DNA of 64,000 bases from Flavihumibacter profundi (GTDB taxonomy: Bacteria; Bacteroidota; Bacteroidia; Chitinophagales; Chitinophagaceae). Position 1 is the first letter of the stretch; every line of letters starts with the position of its first letter. Below, one piece after another: positions 6,749 through 16,119 of this stretch. The position numbers were made by a program, and so were the translations under genes. The stretch spans positions 1,302,001-1,366,000 of the forward strand of contig NZ_JAIQXE010000001.1 of assembly GCF_020076305.1 (NCBI RefSeq). Reading direction: 5' to 3'. The notes beneath the pieces are model-generated. The model had not been told where the DNA came from and made no database searches. It saw only the letters and a program-made list of their open reading frames with translations.

Positions 6749-9232
6749 TTGAAACCATTACAAGTAGTTTTGTTTTTTTTGCTGGTTCTTTCTGCCGGTT
6801 CCGTATTCGCCCAAAAAAAGATGGCAACAATCGCAGGAATCGTTGTAGATGAAAATGACCTACCACTGGCAGGTGTTAATATAGTTATACTGGGCAAAAC
6901 GGGCGGCACCCAAACCAATGATTCAGGTCAGTTCCGGATTTCCGTCCAGGCTGAAAAAGCAGTGGCGCTTATATTTTCTTACCAGGGCTACAAATCTTAC
7001 CAAAGAAATTTTTTATTAAGTAACCACGAGGAAGAAATAGTTACGGTCAGGCTGGAAAAAGGCATACAGGAATTAAAGGAAATAACGGTAAGGGATGAAC
7101 GAAGCAGGCGCGAAGCGGGATTAGTAACTGTTAATCCAAGGCAGGCCATCAATATACCCACACCGGGTGGAGGCATAGAAAGCCTCATCAAGGTTTTTAC
7201 AGGTTCCAGTAATGAACTAACCTCAAACTACAGCGTAAGGGGTGGCAGCTATGATGAGAACCTCATTTATGTAAATGATTTTGAGGTTTACCGACCCTAC
7301 CTGGTAAGAAGTGGCCAACAGGAAGGATTGAGTTTCATCAACCCGGAAATGACCCGCAATGTAAATTTTTACAACGGCGGTTTCCAGGCAAAGTATGGCG
7401 ACAAACTATCTTCTGTCCTGGATATACAATACAAAAAGCCGAAGCAATCCGGTGGTTCTGCCTATATTGGTTTGCTGGAACAGGGTCTTGAGCTTGAAGG
7501 AACTGCAGCACATAACCGTTTCAGTTACCTCATAGGTGCCAGGAACCGGAATAACCGCAACCTGCTGGCCAGCCAGGAAACAAAAGGGAGTTATGTTCCT
7601 TCATCTGCAGACCTGCAAGGCCTTTTTACCTGGCAGTTCAATGACCATTGGGCGGTAGAACTCTTTGGCAATTTCTCCCAGACAAAATTCAACCTGAAAC
7701 CAGAATTCAGCCAGCCTTCAAGTTCTGTTTTTTCACCATACTTTACCGCAAACCTGGGCCTGGATATATATTTCAACGGAAGTGAAGAAGACCAGTATAA
7801 GACAAATATGGTTGGGCTGTCGTTGGTGCAACAGGTGCGCAGGGACCTTCGGCTAAAATGGATGGCTTCAAGATTCCGAGATACAGAAAAAGAGTCTATA
7901 GACATTTCCGGTACTTACTTATTCGGGGAAAGGTCTTTCGATGAAACAAAACCCGGATTCGGATCTATAGTAAATCCATTAGGAGCAGGTGAGTTCCTGA
8001 ACTATGCGCGAAACAGTTTAAATATTGATGTCTGGAACCTTTCACACAAGGGATATTATGACCGGGGCAGTCATTATTGGATGTGGGGACTTTCATATGA
8101 CCACCAGCAAATACAGGACCAGCTTCGGGAATTCGAATACCAGGATTCCGCAGGTTATTCCCTACCCTACAGGCCCGGGGAACTCACACTGTTCAGTTCC
8201 CTTAAATCAAATGCCGATATCGGGGCAAACCGTTTCAGTGGGTATTTACAGGACAATATTTCCTTTGGCGACTCAACAGGCGTCGGCCTGCAAGCCGGAA
8301 TAAGGCTTAACTACAATGACCTCAACAGGGAATTGCTGGTATCGCCGCGTATGGGAATTTCCTGGAAACCCATGCACTGGTCAAGGGACATTATATTCAG
8401 GGGTAGTGCCGGTATATACCAGCAGCCGCCATTTTACCGCGAAATGCGCCGCTACGATGGGACGGTGAATGAAGCACTTAAGGCCCAAAAAAGCTGGCAG
8501 GTAAGTGCGGGCATGGATTATAATTTTAAGGCATTTAACAGGGTACTTAAATTAACTACAGAAGCCTATTATAAAAACATGTGGGATGTGGTTCCTTATG
8601 ATATTGACAATGTAAGGCTGCGCTACTATGGTGAAAACAGCGCAAAAGCCTATGCCGCAGGAATTGAAACAAGGTTATTCGGTGAAATCGTGAAAGATGC
8701 GGAAAGCTATCTCAGCCTGGGTTTCATGCGAACCATGGAAAATATTAATAACGACTATTATTATAATTATACGCGCGATAGCCTCAATAATATTACAGAC
8801 AGCAGCCTTACGCAACATGGCTGGCTGAGGAGACCATCAGACCGGTTCATAACGCTGGGTATGTTCTTCCAGGATTATTTATCCACCAATAAAAACTTTA
8901 AGGTTTATCTCAATACCATTTATGGATCAAACCTACCTTACAATATACCTAATAACGTAAAATACCGTAATGCGCTGGTAATAGATCCTTACCTGCGCAT
9001 AGACATCGGGTTTAGTGCCCTGTTGCTGGATAGTGACCAGTCAAAACGAAGGAGCCATAGTCCATTCAGGAATTTTGAAAATATCTGGGCAACCCTTGAG
9101 GTATTTAATATTATTGACCATGCCAATACGATTTCATACCTGCTGGTTAAGGATTTTTCCAATACCACTTATGCCATTCCGAACCGGTTAACCCCAAGGC
9201 TACTGAACCTGAAGCTGGTAGCCCGGTGGTAA
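6749..9232 (+). CDS. TonB-dependent receptor with carboxypeptidase-regulatory-like domain
   Basis: The 827-residue protein begins at a TTG codon. This start is fixed by a clean signal peptide ending near residue 21 (VFAQ); the next Met lies after the cleavage site. A CarboxypepD_reg-like beta-sandwich covers about residues 25-105, a plug domain about 130-235 (including 'YSVRGGSYDENLIYVND'), and the rest is an outer-membrane beta-barrel ending in 'LKLVARW' with a terminal aromatic residue. It imports an unknown ligand using TonB energy. No SusD partner follows, so it is not a standard glycan-uptake pair. Confidence 0.9.
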   Translation: MKPLQVVLFFLLVLSAGSVFAQKKMATIAGIVVDENDLPLAGVNIVILGKTGGTQTNDSGQFRISVQAEKAVALIFSYQGYKSYQRNFLLSNHEEEIVTVRLEKGIQELKEITVRDERSRREAGLVTVNPRQAINIPTPGGGIESLIKVFTGSSNELTSNYSVRGGSYDENLIYVNDFEVYRPYLVRSGQQEGLSFINPEMTRNVNFYNGGFQAKYGDKLSSVLDIQYKKPKQSGGSAYIGLLEQGLELEGTAAHNRFSYLIGARNRNNRNLLASQETKGSYVPSSADLQGLFTWQFNDHWAVELFGNFSQTKFNLKPEFSQPSSSVFSPYFTANLGLDIYFNGSEEDQYKTNMVGLSLVQQVRRDLRLKWMASRFRDTEKESIDISGTYLFGERSFDETKPGFGSIVNPLGAGEFLNYARNSLNIDVWNLSHKGYYDRGSHYWMWGLSYDHQQIQDQLREFEYQDSAGYSLPYRPGELTLFSSLKSNADIGANRFSGYLQDNISFGDSTGVGLQAGIRLNYNDLNRELLVSPRMGISWKPMHWSRDIIFRGSAGIYQQPPFYREMRRYDGTVNEALKAQKSWQVSAGMDYNFKAFNRVLKLTTEAYYKNMWDVVPYDIDNVRLRYYGENSAKAYAAGIETRLFGEIVKDAESYLSLGFMRTMENINNDYYYNYTRDSLNNITDSSLTQHGWLRRPSDRFITLGMFFQDYLSTNKNFKVYLNTIYGSNLPYNIPNNVKYRNALVIDPYLRIDIGFSALLLDSDQSKRRSHSPFRNFENIWATLEVFNIIDHANTISYLLVKDFSNTTYAIPNRLTPRLLNLKLVARW

Positions 9233-9248
9233 TTGATTTTGGGCTCCT

Positions 9249-9256
9249 TATCTTTG
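9249..9256 (+). promoter_or_regulatory. Bacteroidota -7 box for pdxJ
   Basis: TATCTTTG, followed by CGGC, is a good TAnnTTTG box and ends four bases before the pdxJ ATG at 9261. Transcription starting a few bases downstream would give a leaderless or near-leaderless message. The -33 element is not obvious. Confidence 0.5.
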
Positions 9257-9260
9257 CGGC

Positions 9261-9998
9261 ATGACCAAGTTGTCCGTTAATATCAACAAGTTTGCCACCA
9301 TCAGGAACAGCCGGGGTGGTGATAACCCAAGTGTTTTGAAAGCAGCAATAGATGCCCAGCAATTCGGAGCCGACGGGGTAACAGTGCACCCGCGTCCGGA
9401 TGAACGCCATATCCGCTATGCAGATGTACGGGCAATCAGGCCCATTATAACTACAGAATTCAATATTGAGGGCAATTGCAGGGAACAAAAATTTGTTGAC
9501 CTGGTCCTGGAAGTAAAGCCACACCAGGTAACCTTGGTTCCTGATGCCGAAGGACAGATCACTTCAGACCATGGATGGGATACCATTGCCAATAAAGAGT
9601 ACCTGGTTAAGATGATCGGCATATTCAAAGCAGCCGGAATAAGGACCTCCATTTTTGTTGACCCGGTTGCTGAGATGGTGAAAGGCGCGGCAGCTACAGG
9701 CACCGACCGGATTGAGTTGTATACCGAAAGTTACGCCAGGCAATATGCACAGGACCCTGCGGCTGCGGTTGCCCCATATGTTGCAGCCGCGAAGCTGGCG
9801 CATGAACTTGGACTGGGCATCAATGCGGGGCATGACCTTGACCTGCACAACCTGCAATATTTCGCGAAACAGGTGCCCTATTTAGATGAAGTCTCCATTG
9901 GGCACGCCTTAATTTGTGATGCATTGTATTTAGGGTATGAAAATGCCATCCAGTTGTATAAACGGCAATTAAAAGAAGGAAAGGATATTAACCAATAA
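9261..9998 (+). CDS. pdxJ: Pyridoxine 5'-phosphate synthase
   Basis: This 245-residue cytosolic TIM-barrel enzyme condenses 1-deoxyxylulose 5-phosphate with 3-amino-2-oxopropyl phosphate to make pyridoxine 5'-phosphate. Diagnostic motifs are '[16 protein letters not shown]', '[11 protein letters not shown]' with the conserved active-site histidines and arginine, and GINAGHDL near residue 190. Length is normal. The last 11 bases overlap the end of the convergent acetyltransferase gene. The presence of pdxJ fits the DXP-dependent vitamin B6 route. Confidence 0.96.
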   Translation: MTKLSVNINKFATIRNSRGGDNPSVLKAAIDAQQFGADGVTVHPRPDERHIRYADVRAIRPIITTEFNIEGNCREQKFVDLVLEVKPHQVTLVPDAEGQITSDHGWDTIANKEYLVKMIGIFKAAGIRTSIFVDPVAEMVKGAAATGTDRIELYTESYARQYAQDPAAAVAPYVAAAKLAHELGLGINAGHDLDLHNLQYFAKQVPYLDEVSIGHALICDALYLGYENAIQLYKRQLKEGKDINQ

Positions 9999-10572
9999 TA
10001 TCCATTTCAGGAGAAGTATTGGATATTTCCAGGGCCATGTCGTAATTCCAGCCATTGTTTTCGAACCTGCCCAGGGTAGTAAAACCATTTTTTTGGTAAT
10101 ACCATACTGCGCGGTGATTTGATACCTGAACACCACCCCAAAGGATTAACCTCGGCTTCTCAACATGCTTTAACACATCAACGATATAATTTAAAACAGC
10201 TGTTCCTGCACCGGTACCCTGCCAGGCATCTGCCACGGAAGGCGCAAAAGTAAAATCATGCATGGGATCAGGTTGGAAATCATACTGCTGCAAACGGTTC
10301 AGGTCATGATCCAGCAGGCCGACTTTTAAAACAGCATAAGCAATGATTTTCTGCAGGCCTTTTATCCTTGCAATGAATCCCATAAAAGGTGATGGATATT
10401 TGTACAATGCAGATACCGTCTCTTTATCAAATGGATGCGGGCCAAACCTGCTACGGGTTTCAGCGCTTAATGCCGACAGGTAGTTTACCAGTGCTCCGAT
10501 ATCACTGGTTTCATATTGGCCAATTTCAATTTCCTGGCCATTTCGCAGGACAATTGGTTTGCATGCTTTCAT
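9988..10572 (-). CDS. GNAT family N-acetyltransferase
   Basis: The 194-residue protein has a GNAT fold. Strand beta-4 and the acetyl-CoA loop are seen in '[20 protein letters not shown]', followed by '[20 protein letters not shown]', the typical last helix and strand. The substrate cannot be told from sequence. It is expected to be cytosolic. Its 3' end overlaps the end of pdxJ by 11 bases on the opposite strand. Confidence 0.75.
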   Translation of the reverse strand: MKACKPIVLRNGQEIEIGQYETSDIGALVNYLSALSAETRSRFGPHPFDKETVSALYKYPSPFMGFIARIKGLQKIIAYAVLKVGLLDHDLNRLQQYDFQPDPMHDFTFAPSVADAWQGTGAGTAVLNYIVDVLKHVEKPRLILWGGVQVSNHRAVWYYQKNGFTTLGRFENNGWNYDMALEISNTSPEMDIIG

Positions 10573-10595
10573 TTCACCAGGTGGTGTTACAAGTG

Positions 10596-11210
10596 TTATT
10601 TTTCAAGTAAAATCCTAAACCTTCCATCAGAAACCGCCACACTATCCCCCATCAGCATCTTTGCATACCCTTTGAATCCACCAACAGCTATACCCGTTTC
10701 ATGCGAATAACTATCAATCGTAACATTAAATACGTGTGGCATCCAGGAGGAAAGGATCTGGTTATTTATGTTGTTATCGTAATACTGCCAGTTTACCCTG
10801 TTCGCCTGGAAATTGTTATTATTAGCATTCAACAATCCGGCGTCAAAAAATGCATCTATAACTAGCCCGCTGTCAATGGCGCAGGCAGAAGGACCAAAAA
10901 AAGTAATCCCGGTTCGTTCATAATTCACATAGGTAGCCGTAATTGTTCCACAAACCAATCTCTTATTTACTATAAAGCTCCAGTAATATGGTGAAAGTTT
11001 TTCGATGCTGTCGCAGCCAGGACAAACGGGAAATTCCAGGCCAATAACGGGAATAGAATCATGGCTATTCAGGGTATCCACAGAAGGAAGGGAATCGATT
11101 ACAGTCCGGGCTTCATAACTATATTCCTTGCTACAGGAAGACATTGCCCAGAACATGCAAGTGAGTAGAATGCCTATTGCACTTATATAAAATATTTTTC
11201 CTGGAGCCAT
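10596..11210 (-). CDS. Hypothetical lipoprotein
   Basis: The 204-residue product has a hydrophobic N-terminus ending in a lipobox, MSSC, so it is predicted to be a cell-envelope lipoprotein. The mature part is rich in serine, asparagine and aromatic residues and has two cysteines in a CPGC motif near residue 75. I do not recognise a family. It sits between the GNAT gene (23 bases away) and the SDR gene on the same strand. Confidence 0.65.
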   Translation of the reverse strand: MAPGKIFYISAIGILLTCMFWAMSSCSKEYSYEARTVIDSLPSVDTLNSHDSIPVIGLEFPVCPGCDSIEKLSPYYWSFIVNKRLVCGTITATYVNYERTGITFFGPSACAIDSGLVIDAFFDAGLLNANNNNFQANRVNWQYYDNNINNQILSSWMPHVFNVTIDSYSHETGIAVGGFKGYAKMLMGDSVAVSDGRFRILLEK

Positions 11211-11278
11211 AGCTATAAATGATTTCCGGAACCACAGTCAATTTACAACCAATTTTTGAGGGTCCGTAGTTCCCTGAC

Positions 11279-12037
11279 TTATAAATTGATCCCACCCGAT
11301 ACTTCGATTCTTTGTCCATTGATCCACCTGGCATCCTCTGTACAGAGAAATGCAACCACACTGCCAATATCGTCGGCCTGACCGACCCTCCCAAGTGGTG
11401 TTTGACTGGTAATGAAGGCTTTCATTTGCGGATTACTCCTAATAGCTGCATTATTGAAATCAGTTTCAGTTGCCCCGGGGGCAACTATATTCGCCCTTAT
11501 CCCCTTTTGCCCCAGCTCCTTTGCCAAATATTTCGTAAACACTTCAACCGCGGCTTTCATAGAAGAATAAATTGAATAGCCGGGAACACAAAAACGGGTA
11601 GTGCCAGACGAAATATTAACAATGCCCCCCTGGTCATTTAAAATAGGCAGGCATTTCTGTGTAAGGAAATAGACTCCTTTAAAGTGGATATGCAATAAGT
11701 GATCAAAAGCTTCTTCTGTAGCCTGCGCAATGGGGATTGTAGCACCTACGCCGGCATTGTTGATGAGGAAATCAAATTTGTCGGTGTTCCAGGTCGATTG
11801 CAAAACAGCTGAAACCTTAGTTACAAATTCATCAAGCAGAGATAATTTGGACATATCCAATGGTAAAACAGCAGCTTTTTGTCCGCCTTTGACAATCTGG
11901 CTGGCTACTTTTTCGGCTTCCTCTTTATTAGTATGGTAGGTTATTATAACATCGATTCCTTTTTTAGCCAGGGAAACAGCCATATCCTTTCCAAGGCCAC
12001 GGCTTGCTCCGGTAACGAGTGCAATTTTTGAAGACAT
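11279..12037 (-). CDS. Short-chain dehydrogenase/reductase (FabG-like)
   Basis: The 252-residue classical SDR has the NAD(P)-binding TGASRGLG at the N-terminus, NNAG near residue 90, and the catalytic serine, tyrosine and lysine in 'NISSGT' and 'YSIYSSMKAA'. It probably reduces a ketone or aldehyde with NADPH. The ATG at 12037 puts the Rossmann strand at the usual distance. An ATG at 12079 would overlap the previous stop in an ATGA pattern and add 14 hydrophobic residues, so it remains a possible alternative. It forms a same-strand run with an FMN reductase and a VOC gene. Confidence 0.85.
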   Translation of the reverse strand: MSSKIALVTGASRGLGKDMAVSLAKKGIDVIITYHTNKEEAEKVASQIVKGGQKAAVLPLDMSKLSLLDEFVTKVSAVLQSTWNTDKFDFLINNAGVGATIPIAQATEEAFDHLLHIHFKGVYFLTQKCLPILNDQGGIVNISSGTTRFCVPGYSIYSSMKAAVEVFTKYLAKELGQKGIRANIVAPGATETDFNNAAIRSNPQMKAFITSQTPLGRVGQADDIGSVVAFLCTEDARWINGQRIEVSGGINL

Positions 12038-12075
12038 TGATTTGTTTTTTAAAATAAACGGAATGACAAATATGA

Positions 12076-12612
12076 TCATCCTGTGTTAATGGTCAGCAAT
12101 AAGGCATTCATCAGGGCTTCAACATCATTCCTTGTTTTTTCATCGGTGAAATCATCTTCGGTATTTAATCGCGTTTGTATAAAGGATATGATCAGATGAA
12201 GTTCAGAAATGTTTTTGCATTCAATCACTTTAAGGGTTTCTAATAAAGCTGCATGGCCAAATCTGCCATCGGTTGAAGCGGTGATCAATGCAGTGATTTT
12301 TTGGGAAAATTCGCCGGAAGATACCGTCCAGTCGATAGCATTTTTCAGAGCACCGGGAACGCCATGGGCATATTCCGGTGTACAAATCAGTACTGCGTCG
12401 GCATTTTTTATATGTTGCCGGAATGCCAATACCTGCGGTGGATGCTCTTCGGGAGGAATACCCGGGTAAAAAACCGGAATAGTACCAATTTCATTAAAGG
12501 GAACTAGGTCAACCCGGTCAGCAAATCGTTGGCTAATCGCTTTTATCAGGCGATGGTTGGTAGAATTATTCCTGGTGCTACCGCAAATAGCAAGGATTTT
12601 TTTCCGGGTCAT
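12076..12612 (-). CDS. NADPH-dependent FMN reductase family flavoprotein
   Basis: This 178-residue flavodoxin-fold protein carries the family's FMN phosphate loop 'CGSTRNNSTN' near residue 10 and the 'PEYAHGVPGALKNAIDW' motif near residue 80. Such enzymes use NAD(P)H to reduce FMN, quinones or azo compounds. It is cytosolic. Its start shares one base with the stop of the upstream VOC gene (TAATG arrangement), so the two are translationally linked. Confidence 0.88.
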   Translation of the reverse strand: MTRKKILAICGSTRNNSTNHRLIKAISQRFADRVDLVPFNEIGTIPVFYPGIPPEEHPPQVLAFRQHIKNADAVLICTPEYAHGVPGALKNAIDWTVSSGEFSQKITALITASTDGRFGHAALLETLKVIECKNISELHLIISFIQTRLNTEDDFTDEKTRNDVEALMNALLLTINTG

Positions 12613-13022
12613 TATTGGAGAATCGGCTTTTGTTGTTTTGGTTCAACCAGGTCCCAAAGATTTCCATACAGGTCTTTGAATACAGCAACCTTGCCAAAAG
12701 GTTCTTCCGTTGGCGGCCGTACAAAAGAAATTCCATTGCCCGTAAAATATTGGTAATCGCGGTCCAGGTTGTCGGTATGCAGGAACAGGAATACACGGCC
12801 ACCGGTCTGGTTTCCAACCCTGCCCGCCTGTTCATCAGTAGCTGCTTTCGCTAAAAGGAGGTTACATCCCCCATCCCCTTTCGGCCCTACAACCACCCAC
12901 CTTTTCGTATCTGTTAAGGCGGTATCCTCAACCAGCTGGAAATTCATTTTTTGGGTATAAAATGCAATAGCCAAATCATAATCATCAACCACAATAGCAA
13001 TAAGCGCTAATTTCTGTTGCAT
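12612..13022 (-). CDS. VOC family protein (glyoxalase/bleomycin-resistance fold)
   Basis: This 136-residue VOC protein has the paired beta-alpha-beta-beta-beta layout, with 'AIVVDDYDLAIAFYTQKM' at the N-terminus and 'VFKDLYGNLWDLVEP' at the C-terminus. The final glutamate is in the usual metal-ligand position. Function within the superfamily is open. The ATG at 13022 gives the normal start; an upstream TTG at 13028 is less likely. It leads the run VOC, FMN reductase, SDR. Confidence 0.82.
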   Translation of the reverse strand: MQQKLALIAIVVDDYDLAIAFYTQKMNFQLVEDTALTDTKRWVVVGPKGDGGCNLLLAKAATDEQAGRVGNQTGGRVFLFLHTDNLDRDYQYFTGNGISFVRPPTEEPFGKVAVFKDLYGNLWDLVEPKQQKPILQ

Positions 13023-13036
13023 AGTCAAAATATAAC

Positions 13037-13810
13037 TCAGGGTAAAAATAACTTGTTTTCGAAATCCAGGACCATATCATTAATACCCGACATTTTACTA
13101 TTTACCTGAACATTCAGGTTTTGCAATAAAAGCTCATTTTCAATACCTGCGCCATTAAAGTTAGTAGCGAACATAAGCAGGTCGTGCCATTCGCCGATCT
13201 GCAGCTGCAAGTTGTATAAGTATTCAACATTCACACGAAGCTGATCTGTACGGCGTTTATTTAATATTTTCAAGGCAGTGAGCAGGTGCCTTATTTTCTT
13301 ACGGTTCTCATGCAAACCTGAATTATGGTAAGTGCCGGAGAAAAACTGGATTTCCGAACTGATCAGGTCATTGCAAAAGGCAACTACAGCATCATTTTTT
13401 ATATCGAAAAGTTTTGTCCTGATTTTCCTTAAAGACTTTCGCAGTTTGCGGATTTTAGTATCAAGGTCAAGCTTGAAAATCAGGACCAGCCTGTCCAACA
13501 GTTCATATTGTTCCCTTTGCAGGGCTTCATCTGTAAAGCCATATTTATTCATCAGGCTGATGTTTAAATCTGCAGTCCTGATTTTCCCGGCTTCCTTAAA
13601 TAACCTTGCAAGGGGTTTACTTTCGATTATCAAATCACTATCTGGTTTGCAGGCATTTACCAGCGACAAAAGTGCATTGACCCTTTTCGTTTTTACCCTG
13701 AACTGGTGCAATTCTTCCACTACACCCCCAGAATTGAATTTTTGTAAATTCTTCTCCAGTGCCAGGGCAATTTTTGTAAGGATCTCTTCCTGTTTTGCAA
13801 TGGTTAGCAT
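13037..13810 (-). CDS. CHAD domain protein
   Basis: The 257-residue protein is alpha-helical and rich in lysine, arginine and histidine. It has the CHAD signature histidines and basic residues, such as 'LHQFRVKTKRVNALLSL' near the start and 'KKIRHLLTALKILNKR' in the second half. CHAD domains bind inorganic polyphosphate, often near polyphosphate kinases or CYTH enzymes; neither is seen here. It is nine bases downstream of the acylase gene's stop and reads the same way. Confidence 0.85.
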   Translation of the reverse strand: MLTIAKQEEILTKIALALEKNLQKFNSGGVVEELHQFRVKTKRVNALLSLVNACKPDSDLIIESKPLARLFKEAGKIRTADLNISLMNKYGFTDEALQREQYELLDRLVLIFKLDLDTKIRKLRKSLRKIRTKLFDIKNDAVVAFCNDLISSEIQFFSGTYHNSGLHENRKKIRHLLTALKILNKRRTDQLRVNVEYLYNLQLQIGEWHDLLMFATNFNGAGIENELLLQNLNVQVNSKMSGINDMVLDFENKLFLP

Positions 13811-13819
13811 ACCGAAATA

Positions 13820-16003
13820 TTAATCACCCGGATGATAGGTCCGTTCTGCGTGCTTCAGGACATCTTCTTTATAAAAAAGAACATCCTTGAATTCCCCTTT
13901 GGAATACATTTCCAGCTGGTCTTTAAAATGCGGGGAGTGTGGGTTTCCACTTTCTCCACCAGCAAGCAATGATTTCGCTTTTACTTTTTTACCAAATTCC
14001 ACCGCACAGATAAAACTATTGCCGTTAACCCCATACCGTTTTACCGTACCCGGGAATTGCCGGCTTACATATGAAGGTAACATACCCCATGTGGAAGAAG
14101 TGAAACCAACGGGTACGCTGGGTTGTGCATCATCAAACTGCAGGTCAATTGCCGGGGATATTCGCTGGAAGCGGTTGATCTCGCCCCAGGGTAACTGCCA
14201 GCGGCCATATTTTATTTGCAGTTCCCGGATCGCACCCAGCAATGGCATTAATAATTCCTGGCTGCTTGCATCAGCTGCAAATAATTTTGTTTTTGCCACC
14301 TGGTCCAGTTCCTCATCCTCTATATCCCTGGTGCGAAAAATTGCCGGCAATATTTTCTGTCCCCATTCAACAGCAAGGGTAGTTGCGATTGATTTTTCAC
14401 CACTATTTAAATCCCATTGCCGGAGAACAGCAATTGGTCCGGCCAGGTAGGCGTATAAAGTATCACCTGGCAAGATATCTTTATCGAATGCTTTAAGCAA
14501 TGCGGGCACCAGCAATTCAAATGCTGCCAGGTGTTTATCGTAGCCCGCCTTTATAAGTTTATCAAGTGTATAGCTTTTCTCCATGCTCAATACCCGGACT
14601 GCATTAATACCCCTGAAATTTTCGCCATCAGGCGCCATATATGCCCTATAGTTCGTTTGAACCGGACTGTTAGTCCCTGCAACCGTAAACGGAGTTGAGT
14701 TACAATTCTGTAACCAGCCGTTTGCAGGATTGAGCAGGTGTACGGTTTCGCTGATCGGATGCAAGCCCTTCCATTCGGTGGCTTTTATGGTACCATCTAC
14801 AGGTTTGCTCCAGTTGAACGACGGGTCCCGGACAGGAATCCTGTTGCCATGCCAGTAACCGATATTTCCGGCGGCATCGGCATAGACCGTGTTATTGGAA
14901 ATATTCCCTTTCAGGTCGAGGGTTTTTTCGAAAGCTGCCAGGCTATTAGCCCTGGTGCGCTGCCAGCATTGTATCAATCCGTTCAACAGGCGATTATCTG
15001 CTTTCATACTCAGGTATTGCCCATTGCGTTTTGCCATAATGGGTCCGTGATGGGTAAACATAGCGGGAATGGTCTTTGATTCCATGACTGACCCGTTTAC
15101 ATACCTGATTACTATTGGTTTTACAGTTACCGGCAACTGTTGTTCATTATATTTGTAGGTCCACCCTTTATCATTTTTACTTAACTGTTCAATATATGAA
15201 TCTGCTGCATCAACAGCGTTTGAAGTATGCATCCATCCGCAGAATTCATTAAAACCCTGGTAGATAAAAAACTGTCCCCAGGTTACTGCACCATATGCAT
15301 TGAGGCCTGTTTCTGAAACCATATGCACTTCCGGGCGAAAATAAAAGCTGACATGCGGGTTGATATACAACATAGCATTGCCCGATGCCGAAATTGATGG
15401 TGAAATGGCAAAACCGTTGGAGCCGGTTGCCTTTTCATCCAGGGGCCCGGCTATTTTAGCGACGGGGGCAGCATCTCCGTAAAAAGCCTTTAATTCATTA
15501 ATGCCGATATCGGCAGTACTAATAGCGCCAATACTTCCGTCTGTCCAAAGCATAGGGTACCAGGGCTGAAAGCGTTTCAGCAGTGCAGGTTTTACAGAAG
15601 GATGTTTGAAAAGATAAAAATTAATGCCATCGGCAAAAGCATTGCATAATTCCTTCAACCAACCCGGGGCATGCTGGTAATCTTTAATGGCAGCAGAAGA
15701 ATCAAGCACCATCCTGATCAGCAGGTCGTCATAAATAGCATCTTTACCTTTAACTTCTGCAAGCCTGCCCAATTTTTCAATATAATTCTGTTCCACACGT
15801 TTAAAATCATCCTCGCACTGTGCATAAAGCAATCCAAATACCGCATCAGCATCGGATTTGCCATAAATATGGGGAATCCCCCAATTGTCGCGGATAATAC
15901 TTACCCGCTGGCTTTGTTTTTCCCATCTGGCAATTTCTTTAGTAGAAAACGATTGTGCGACCAACTGAATGGGCAACAAAAAAAGTAGAATTAAAAAACG
16001 CAT
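13820..16003 (-). CDS. Penicillin acylase family (S45) Ntn-hydrolase
   Basis: The 727-residue precursor has a signal peptide ending near residue 16 (LVAQ), an alpha-chain region starting with 'RDNWGIPHIYGKSDADAVFG', and a probable autocleavage site before S196 in 'ATGSNGFAIS'. S196 would be the nucleophile of the beta chain. The C-terminal 'GMLPSYVSRQFPG' and 'GGESGNPHSPHFKDQ' match the family. These periplasmic enzymes cleave amides such as N-acyl homoserine lactones, cyclic lipopeptides or beta-lactam side chains; the substrate here is unknown. Length is within the family range. Confidence 0.9.
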   Translation of the reverse strand: MRFLILLFLLPIQLVAQSFSTKEIARWEKQSQRVSIIRDNWGIPHIYGKSDADAVFGLLYAQCEDDFKRVEQNYIEKLGRLAEVKGKDAIYDDLLIRMVLDSSAAIKDYQHAPGWLKELCNAFADGINFYLFKHPSVKPALLKRFQPWYPMLWTDGSIGAISTADIGINELKAFYGDAAPVAKIAGPLDEKATGSNGFAISPSISASGNAMLYINPHVSFYFRPEVHMVSETGLNAYGAVTWGQFFIYQGFNEFCGWMHTSNAVDAADSYIEQLSKNDKGWTYKYNEQQLPVTVKPIVIRYVNGSVMESKTIPAMFTHHGPIMAKRNGQYLSMKADNRLLNGLIQCWQRTRANSLAAFEKTLDLKGNISNNTVYADAAGNIGYWHGNRIPVRDPSFNWSKPVDGTIKATEWKGLHPISETVHLLNPANGWLQNCNSTPFTVAGTNSPVQTNYRAYMAPDGENFRGINAVRVLSMEKSYTLDKLIKAGYDKHLAAFELLVPALLKAFDKDILPGDTLYAYLAGPIAVLRQWDLNSGEKSIATTLAVEWGQKILPAIFRTRDIEDEELDQVAKTKLFAADASSQELLMPLLGAIRELQIKYGRWQLPWGEINRFQRISPAIDLQFDDAQPSVPVGFTSSTWGMLPSYVSRQFPGTVKRYGVNGNSFICAVEFGKKVKAKSLLAGGESGNPHSPHFKDQLEMYSKGEFKDVLFYKEDVLKHAERTYHPGD

Positions 16004-16119
16004 ACTTAAAGTTAGTTTGAATAAACGGATAGGCTTCCGGCCATTTCCAAATCTTTACCGGAAGGCGAGGCGGCAACAGTGAATTGAGCTGCAAAGGATT
16101 TTTAAAACAGTTTTAAAAT

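Noticed and set aside
6076-6918. 280-codon minus-strand open frame
   Set aside because: It lies antisense to rpe and the start of the TonB receptor gene, both with clear family motifs. Its own translation is rich in Cys, His and Phe and shows no family motif.
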